Origin: Synergistales bacterium
Lineage (GTDB): Bacteria > Synergistota > Synergistia > Synergistales > Aminobacteriaceae
Length of the DNA: 64,000 bases
NCBI GenBank assembly: GCA_025997955.1
Contig: BNVH01000006.1
Span: forward strand, 9,919-73,918
Direction of reading: 5' to 3'
Shown: positions 59,516 to 64,000 of the stretch, one piece after another
Numbering within the stretch: position 1 is the stretch's first letter
How the letters are laid out: each line of letters starts with the position of its first letter
Program-made: the position numbers and the translations under genes
Notes under the pieces: generated by a model
Databases searched by the model: none
Seen by the model: only the letters and a program-made list of their open reading frames with translations
What the model was told of the DNA's origin: nothing

Positions 59516-60478
59516 TCAGTCCTTGGAGTACGACGTGGAGTTTGCCTTTGTGACGACCGTACAACCGGTGTCTATGGTCTCGAGCTTGACGTTGTTGCCG
59601 ACTATAAGATCGTACAGGTTCTGTACGGACAGGCTGCCCATACGTACCGGGCGCTGCACCATAGTCGCCGATATATAACCGTCAGATATGCCCTTCATGG
59701 TGTCGACGAGGTCGTCGAAAGCGTATACGAGGCACTTGCCTTTGCGGTCGGCAAATTCTTGGCTCTCAAGGACTTTCGCCATAGCCGGCCCGCCGACTTG
59801 GCTTGTCCCGAACACGCAGTCCAAATCGGGATTCGCGCGCAGCAGGTCTTCGCATTTGGAGACGGCGGTCGCCAAGTCGTCGTCGGTACCTTGAGGGTCG
59901 CCTATGACGGTTATGCCGGGATATTCCGCAAGGGCCTCCTTGACGCCCGCGATACGCTCGTTGAGGTTGAGGGCGCCGAGCTGACCTGTGACAAACGCCA
60001 CTTTGCCCTTGCCCTTCAACTGCTCGGCAGCGGCCTTGCCCATATCGAAACCGGCCTGCTTGTTGCTCGTCCCGATGTAGAACAGGCGCTCGCTGTTGGC
60101 GGAGTCCGCGTCAAAGGTGATGACCTTGATTCCGGCGGCGATAGCGGCTTTGATGGGCGACTCAACGCTCGCCGGCTCGTTGACGGATATGGCTATACCG
60201 TCTACATGGCGCGCTATCAAGTCTTCCAAGATGCGAACCTGCGTTGAGCCCTGCGTGTTTTCAGGCACTACCCACTCATACTTGACGCCAAGTTCCGCGG
60301 CCTTTGTTTTGCCGCCGGTGTTACAGTCGTCGAAGAAAGGGACGCCGACTTTGGGGATTAGCACGATAGTAATATCTTTCGCGGCCGGCGCCGCTTGAGC
60401 TATTCCTATCATAGACACGGAAGCCATTAACGCCATCATCAGGACAAAGACAACAACCTTAGCATTCTTGAATTTCAT
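59516..60478 (-). CDS. Ribose-type ABC substrate-binding protein (importer C)
   Basis: 320-aa receptor. The start at 60478 is the second of two near ATGs; the first (60484) abuts the GGAGGG site too closely. The signal peptide is cut near AQAAPAAKD. Blocks: DITIVLIPKVGVPFFDDCN, TQVRILEDLIARHVDGIAISV and FDADSANSERLFYIG, close to RbsB/YtfQ-type receptors. Follows the permease gene. Confidence 0.92.
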   Translation of the reverse strand: MKFKNAKVVVFVLMMALMASVSMIGIAQAAPAAKDITIVLIPKVGVPFFDDCNTGGKTKAAELGVKYEWVVPENTQGSTQVRILEDLIARHVDGIAISVNEPASVESPIKAAIAAGIKVITFDADSANSERLFYIGTSNKQAGFDMGKAAAEQLKGKGKVAFVTGQLGALNLNERIAGVKEALAEYPGITVIGDPQGTDDDLATAVSKCEDLLRANPDLDCVFGTSQVGGPAMAKVLESQEFADRKGKCLVYAFDDLVDTMKGISDGYISATMVQRPVRMGSLSVQNLYDLIVGNNVKLETIDTGCTVVTKANSTSYSKD

Positions 60479-60594
60479 ATACATCCCTCCTGCAAATATG
60501 TGTGAATCTTGAACTTGTTCGCGTACAAAACAATCCCGCCCCCCAAGCGCCTAACTAAACATTTTGAGCCCTGAAATCCCTCCCCTCGATCTTT

Positions 60595-61590
60595 TCAGTC
60601 CTTCTTCTGTCTGAACATATCAATACCCACGGCAAGCAGTATCACGATACCGGTGACCGCTTGTTGCGCGTAAGAATTTATATTCAAAAGGACCATGCCG
60701 TTTTTGATGACGCCTATTAAAACCGCCCCTATGAGCGCGCCGATGACGCTGCCCGAGCCGCCCGACATGCTTGCGCCGCCTATGACGGTGGCGGCTATGA
60801 CGTTCATCTCCTCGCCAAGACCGGCAGCCGCTTCGGCGGACGTCATGCGAGCGTAAAGTATCACTCCGGCAATAGCCGAAAGAAACCCCGCAATGGTATA
60901 CACCTGCAGTTTCACCCGCTTGGTCTTCACGCCGGAGAGGCGCGACGCCTGTTCATTTCCTCCGAGAGCGTAAACGTAGCGTCCGAACCTTGTCTGTTTC
61001 ATGCAGAATTGAAAAGCGACGACGAGGATAAGCATTATTACGACTGGCATAGGAACCACACCTATATAACCCTGACCGATAAATTTATAACCGTCCGCCA
61101 ACGCGGGCGTAAGTGGGTTTCCCCTTGTTATGACATATATGAGACCCCTGCATATGCTCATAGTGCCGAGCGTGGCGATAAATGGCGGCAAATTGACGGC
61201 TGTTATGAGAAGACCGTTTATGAAACCGCAGACGAGCCCCGCGCTCAGGCCTAGCATAACGCACAATATTGGGGGATAGTTATGAGAGAACGACATAGCC
61301 GTGAACATTCCGGCGAGCCCGAGCACGGAACCGACGGAAAGGTCTATGCCCCCGGTTATTATGACCATAGTCATGCCTATGGCCATAATGGTCGTAGTGG
61401 ACAGCGTCCTGACGATACTCATAATATTGTTGAGTCTAAGGAAATAGGGCGAAAAAAGCGCTATGCCAAAACCCAGTGCCAGCACGACCGCAAAAACGGT
61501 AAGCTCCCTTATGGATGCAAGTTTCACAAAAAAACTTTTCAAAGCGCCTCTTCCGGATTTTCCGAGATCTTCAGAAATATCTTTTTTCAT
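60595..61590 (-). CDS. Ribose-type ABC permease (importer C)
   Basis: 331-aa RbsC-like permease; TIMAIGMTMVIITGGIDLSVGSVLG and VIGGASMSGGSGSV are diagnostic. First gene of the leftward operon, divergent from the dehydrogenase, with a CRP-like box between them. The 111-bp gap to its receptor gene contains no other gene. Confidence 0.92.
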   Translation of the reverse strand: MKKDISEDLGKSGRGALKSFFVKLASIRELTVFAVVLALGFGIALFSPYFLRLNNIMSIVRTLSTTTIMAIGMTMVIITGGIDLSVGSVLGLAGMFTAMSFSHNYPPILCVMLGLSAGLVCGFINGLLITAVNLPPFIATLGTMSICRGLIYVITRGNPLTPALADGYKFIGQGYIGVVPMPVVIMLILVVAFQFCMKQTRFGRYVYALGGNEQASRLSGVKTKRVKLQVYTIAGFLSAIAGVILYARMTSAEAAAGLGEEMNVIAATVIGGASMSGGSGSVIGALIGAVLIGVIKNGMVLLNINSYAQQAVTGIVILLAVGIDMFRQKKD

Positions 61591-61715
61591 ATAGATTTCT
61601 CCCCCGGTCAGTTTTAAGACGACTTCCTATTTTTATTTGGTTTATTTATAACTGCATTTGATTAACGAGCGGGAATATATTTGTTTCATTATAAGGCGGA
61701 ACAATTCGTCATAAC

Positions 61716-61731
61716 TGTGACGCAGATAACA
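61716..61731 (+). promoter_or_regulatory. CRP-like box between importer C and the polyol dehydrogenase
   Basis: TGTGA-CGCAGA-TAACA. Reverse-complemented, it matches the box at 54239-54254 except for one spacer base. A -10-like TAAGAT at 61753-61758 would place it near -41.5 of the dehydrogenase promoter. It could serve both divergent units. Confidence 0.6.
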
Positions 61732-61805
61732 TTATTTTGTATTTTTCTATTTTAAGATAGCGCCGAGAGTTTTTTTAAATATATGATTTCGGAGGTGCGC
61801 GAGCT

Positions 61806-62855
61806 ATGGAAGGGAAAATGAGAGTTGGCCTTACGCCAAAGATAAGGACCATAGAATATGAAGTGCGCGATATACCCAAGCCCAAGCCAAACGAGGTGTT
61901 GGTTAAAATATTGCATGTCGGTGTCTGCGGCTCAGACCTGCATTTCTATGAATTCGGGCATCACGGGACGGCCGAGGCGAAATTCCCTATGGTATTGGGG
62001 CACGAGTCGGCCGGCAAGGTCGTAGAGGCCGGCAGCGCGGTGAAGGGTCTCAAAGTGGGCGACAAAATCGCGCTTGAGCCCGGCATTCCCTGCGGCAAAT
62101 GCGAGTTCTGCCGCGGCGGGCGCTACAACCTTTGCCCCGACGTGTACTTTATGGCTTGCCCTGGCATAGAGGGCTCATTTGCCGAGTATATGACGTGGCC
62201 GGAGGAGATGTGCTTCAAACTTCCGGACAAAATGGACACGATAGAGGGCGCCATGATAGAGCCTCTCAACGTCGGCCTCCACACGGCGCGCATGTCCGAG
62301 GCGAAGCCCGGCAAGACCGCCACGATACTTGGGTCAGGCTGTATCGGGCTCTGTACGCTCCTGTCTCTCAAAGCCTCCGGCGTCGCTGAGATATACGTCG
62401 TCGACGTAATTGAAAAGAGATTGAATAAGGCGAAAGCCCTCGGCGCTACGGCTGTTATCAACGCAAAGCAGACCGACGGAATCGCCAAGGCGCTTGAGCT
62501 CACTGGCGGACGCGGCACGGACATAGTGGTCGATTCCGCCGGGACGCTGCAGACCGCCCAACAGACCGTGGCCCTCCTGAAACGCGGCGGCATCATCACC
62601 TTAGTCGGCATGTCTAACGAACCGCTAATCCCCCTCGACCTCGCCACCACGCTTGAAAAAGAGGGCCGCGTGCAGACGCTTTTCCGCTACTGCAACCTTT
62701 ACCCGGCCGGAATCGACCTCGTTTCGAGCGGATTTATACCCGTCAAGGAAATAGTCACCGACTACTATAACTTCAACAATTTGCAAGAAGGGCTAAACTT
62801 CAACTTAGACAATAAGACCGACGTGGTGAAGATGGTAATAGAGTTCGACGACTGA
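61806..62855 (+). CDS. Zinc-dependent polyol dehydrogenase (sorbitol/xylitol dehydrogenase family)
   Basis: 349-aa medium-chain dehydrogenase. Catalytic zinc ligands Cys41 (VCGSDLHFYE), His66-Glu67 (GHESAG); structural zinc Cys 96, 99, 102, 110; NAD site GSGCIGLCTLLSLKASG with Asp at the end of the next strand (VVDVIEK), which favours NAD over NADP. It oxidises a polyol to a ketose. Beside tetrulose-type kinase and isomerases, a tetritol such as threitol or erythritol is a reasonable substrate. The ATG at 61818 is an alternative start. Confidence 0.9.
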   Translation: MEGKMRVGLTPKIRTIEYEVRDIPKPKPNEVLVKILHVGVCGSDLHFYEFGHHGTAEAKFPMVLGHESAGKVVEAGSAVKGLKVGDKIALEPGIPCGKCEFCRGGRYNLCPDVYFMACPGIEGSFAEYMTWPEEMCFKLPDKMDTIEGAMIEPLNVGLHTARMSEAKPGKTATILGSGCIGLCTLLSLKASGVAEIYVVDVIEKRLNKAKALGATAVINAKQTDGIAKALELTGGRGTDIVVDSAGTLQTAQQTVALLKRGGIITLVGMSNEPLIPLDLATTLEKEGRVQTLFRYCNLYPAGIDLVSSGFIPVKEIVTDYYNFNNLQEGLNFNLDNKTDVVKMVIEFDD

Positions 62856-62898
62856 CTTTGGTTTATGACTTATTACTATAGGGTTGTTCTATTGGTAA

Positions 62899-62930
62899 GG
62901 GCGGCAAGTGGCCGCCCGCCTCTTTTGCTT
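62899..62930 (+). terminator. Terminator after the dehydrogenase
   Basis: GGGCGGC (62899-62905) pairs with GCCGCCC (62911-62917), 5-nt loop, then a short spacer and TTTT. Lies between convergent genes. Confidence 0.75.
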
Positions 62931-62933
62931 GGT

Positions 62934-63626
62934 TTACGCTAACGAGTCGGCCATATCACTGAAGCGCTTGGTTAGAATGAGCGAGTGTCCGTCGACCCGT
63001 TCTATGGCGCCTTCGTCATTGAGCTCGTGCATGATGCGGTTTATGGACTCTCTTGTTGTGCCTATGTAGTCGGCCAATCTTTCCTGAGACATATTTATTT
63101 TGAGGTAAAGGCAGCCGAGCCTGTCCGGTATTGGCGTACCCATATTTTTGGAAAAACGGCTAAACACCGCTACGAGGCGGCTTTTTATATCATTTATCGA
63201 CATTATTTCTATCTGATCCTGCGCGTCGCGCAGCTGCTTGTACAGTGTGGACAGGATGAACGTTTTCAGGCTGTCGTATTTTTCGAGCAGCGCGATAAAG
63301 TCTTCTTTCATTACGTAACAGAGTTTCGTTTTTTCATTGGCTTGGGCGCTGTGCGCGTAAAGCCGTTCGCTCAGCACGTCCCCGCCTCCGAAGAGAGTGT
63401 CCTTGTGCAGTAGAGAGAATATGACCTGCTTGCCGTCACGTTTGAATTTAGTGAGGCATACGGAGCCGCTTTTCACCAAATATACATGTTTATTAGAGTC
63501 GTTTTCGCCATATATTATGGCGCCCTTCTTAAATTCTATATGGCGTTTGACAAATTTCTGAATAATGTCATTGGCGTCTTTGAGCGGAAGGGACTGAAAT
63601 AAATGGGTTTCCTCGAAATACCACAT
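62934..63626 (-). CDS. CRP/FNR-family transcriptional regulator
   Basis: 230 aa: N-terminal cyclic-nucleotide-binding fold (about 10-125) and C-terminal winged helix. The recognition helix reads TTRESINRIMHEL, keeping the Arg-Glu-x3-Arg pattern with which CRP reads TGTGA. No Cys set for an iron-sulfur cluster (unlike FNR) is seen; the effector is unknown. Convergent with the dehydrogenase gene. It is the natural candidate for binding the two CRP-like boxes nearby. The ribosome site (AAAGGAG) is about 11 bases from the ATG. Confidence 0.9.
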   Translation of the reverse strand: MWYFEETHLFQSLPLKDANDIIQKFVKRHIEFKKGAIIYGENDSNKHVYLVKSGSVCLTKFKRDGKQVIFSLLHKDTLFGGGDVLSERLYAHSAQANEKTKLCYVMKEDFIALLEKYDSLKTFILSTLYKQLRDAQDQIEIMSINDIKSRLVAVFSRFSKNMGTPIPDRLGCLYLKINMSQERLADYIGTTRESINRIMHELNDEGAIERVDGHSLILTKRFSDMADSLA

Positions 63627-63734
63627 TTAGCGCCATTCTCCTTTACGAAAAAAATTTACAGAAATTCTGCCGACACAAGAAAAACTGAAATAGCATCCGG
63701 TTAAGTATTATAGCCTAAAACGCCCAATAAAAAT

Positions 63735-63760
63735 CGCCGAAGCGGACAGTCGCTTCGGCG
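63735..63760 (-). terminator. Terminator for a leftward gene at the right edge
   Basis: Perfect 10-bp stem (63735-63744 with 63751-63760), 6-nt loop; on the minus strand it is followed by ATTTTTATT. It lies 47 bp after the stop of the partial frame at the right edge. Confidence 0.85.
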
Positions 63761-63807
63761 AAAGGAGAGACGGGCATTGTGTCTCTATATATGTGATTGA
63801 ACACGCG

Positions 63808-64000
63808 TTATCCGCTGAGGGCTTTTTGTGGAGGCGTCCTGCGCACGATAGGCAATGTAGCGGTCTTGATTGCCACGGCCGTTTCATAAACTTTCACTTG
63901 AAAAATTCCCAATTATCTGAAAGAGGTAGTCTTCGTCAAGCATAGCTTTCAAGATACTCTGTTTACCGCTAATTTTCAGTTTGTTAGATTTGACATATGT
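63808..64000 (-). pseudogene. 3' end of an unidentified leftward gene, probably frameshifted
   Basis: Reading leftward from the edge, one frame gives KLKISGKQSILKAMLDEDYLFQII and stops at 63884. An overlapping frame continues as GIFQVKVYETAVAIKTA and ends at a TAA at 63808-63810, just before a strong terminator. Together they look like one C-terminus with a single frameshift in the GGGAATTTTTC tract. Protein not recognised. The rest lies outside the window; a sequencing error is possible. Confidence 0.4.

Noticed and set aside
61009..61617. Plus-strand frames opposite the importer C permease
   Set aside because: His/Arg-rich translations typical of antisense frames; the permease on the other strand has diagnostic motifs.

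Overview
The window reads as chromosome of an anaerobic, amino-acid- and small-acid-using bacterium, most likely a member of the Synergistota. The best single clue is the protein at 41748..42998: its C-terminus is a Gly-Gly-Gly-Gly-Cys motif, a hydrophobic stretch and a basic tail, the pattern of the Synerg-CTERM sorting signal described only from that phylum. A reverse rubrerythrin, corrinoid chemistry and many solute-binding-protein transporters (ABC, TRAP, TTT) fit an obligate anaerobe. No rRNA, tRNA, CRISPR array or intact insertion sequence was seen.

Layout. (1) 18..2608, minus strand: ATPase and binding protein of a simple-sugar ABC importer that runs off the left edge. (2) 2980..4667: a DUF4403-type gene broken by a tandem duplication with a small inverted insert. 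(3) 4.9-22.3 kb: an XRE-cupin regulator, a two-subunit aconitase X, two Asp/Glu-racemase-like proteins, an opine-dehydrogenase-family enzyme (opposite strand), a branched-chain-amino-acid-type ABC importer (livHMKGF order), and a full non-pyrrolysine MttB-type corrinoid methyl-transfer system: two MttB homologues, DUF2284 protein, corrinoid protein, RACo-like reactivase and MtgA-like methyltransferase. Together these look like uptake and demethylation of an N-methylated amino acid or betaine, with the methyl group passed to tetrahydrofolate.

(4) 22.5-36.5 kb: a FadR-type regulator, a two-cluster ferredoxin-like protein and an unknown Cys-rich partner, a TRAP transporter, an amidohydrolase, a TctC protein, a second TRAP transporter, a cyclase-family hydrolase, then TctB and TctA. 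The start of this block carries a 1.1 kb tandem duplication, again with an inverted insert at the junction. (5) 36.7-41.5 kb: TctC-TctB-TctA, a second opine-dehydrogenase-family enzyme and a GntR regulator. (6) 41.5-47.4 kb: Synerg-CTERM surface protein, ankyrin-repeat protein, a small Cys-rich gene with no normal start codon, reverse rubrerythrin, and an amino-acid ABC binding protein and permease without an ATPase.

(7) 47.7-63.6 kb: three ribose-type ABC importers surrounding DhaK, DhaL, RpiB-like and TPI-like genes, a zinc-dependent polyol dehydrogenase and a CRP/FNR regulator. The enzyme set matches the known tetritol/erythrulose route (oxidation, phosphorylation, two isomerisations to erythrose 4-phosphate) better than glycerol metabolism. 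Two near-identical CRP-like boxes sit in front of one importer and the dehydrogenase, and the regulator keeps the residues with which CRP reads such boxes.

Two cross-cutting observations stand out. First, two rearrangements of the same unusual form (forward copy, short inverted templated segment, return to an upstream point, microhomology at every junction) occur in 64 kb; they are either real template-switch mutations or amplification/assembly chimeras. Second, nearly every binding-protein gene is followed by an RNA hairpin before the next transporter gene, a likely device for making more binding protein than membrane components.
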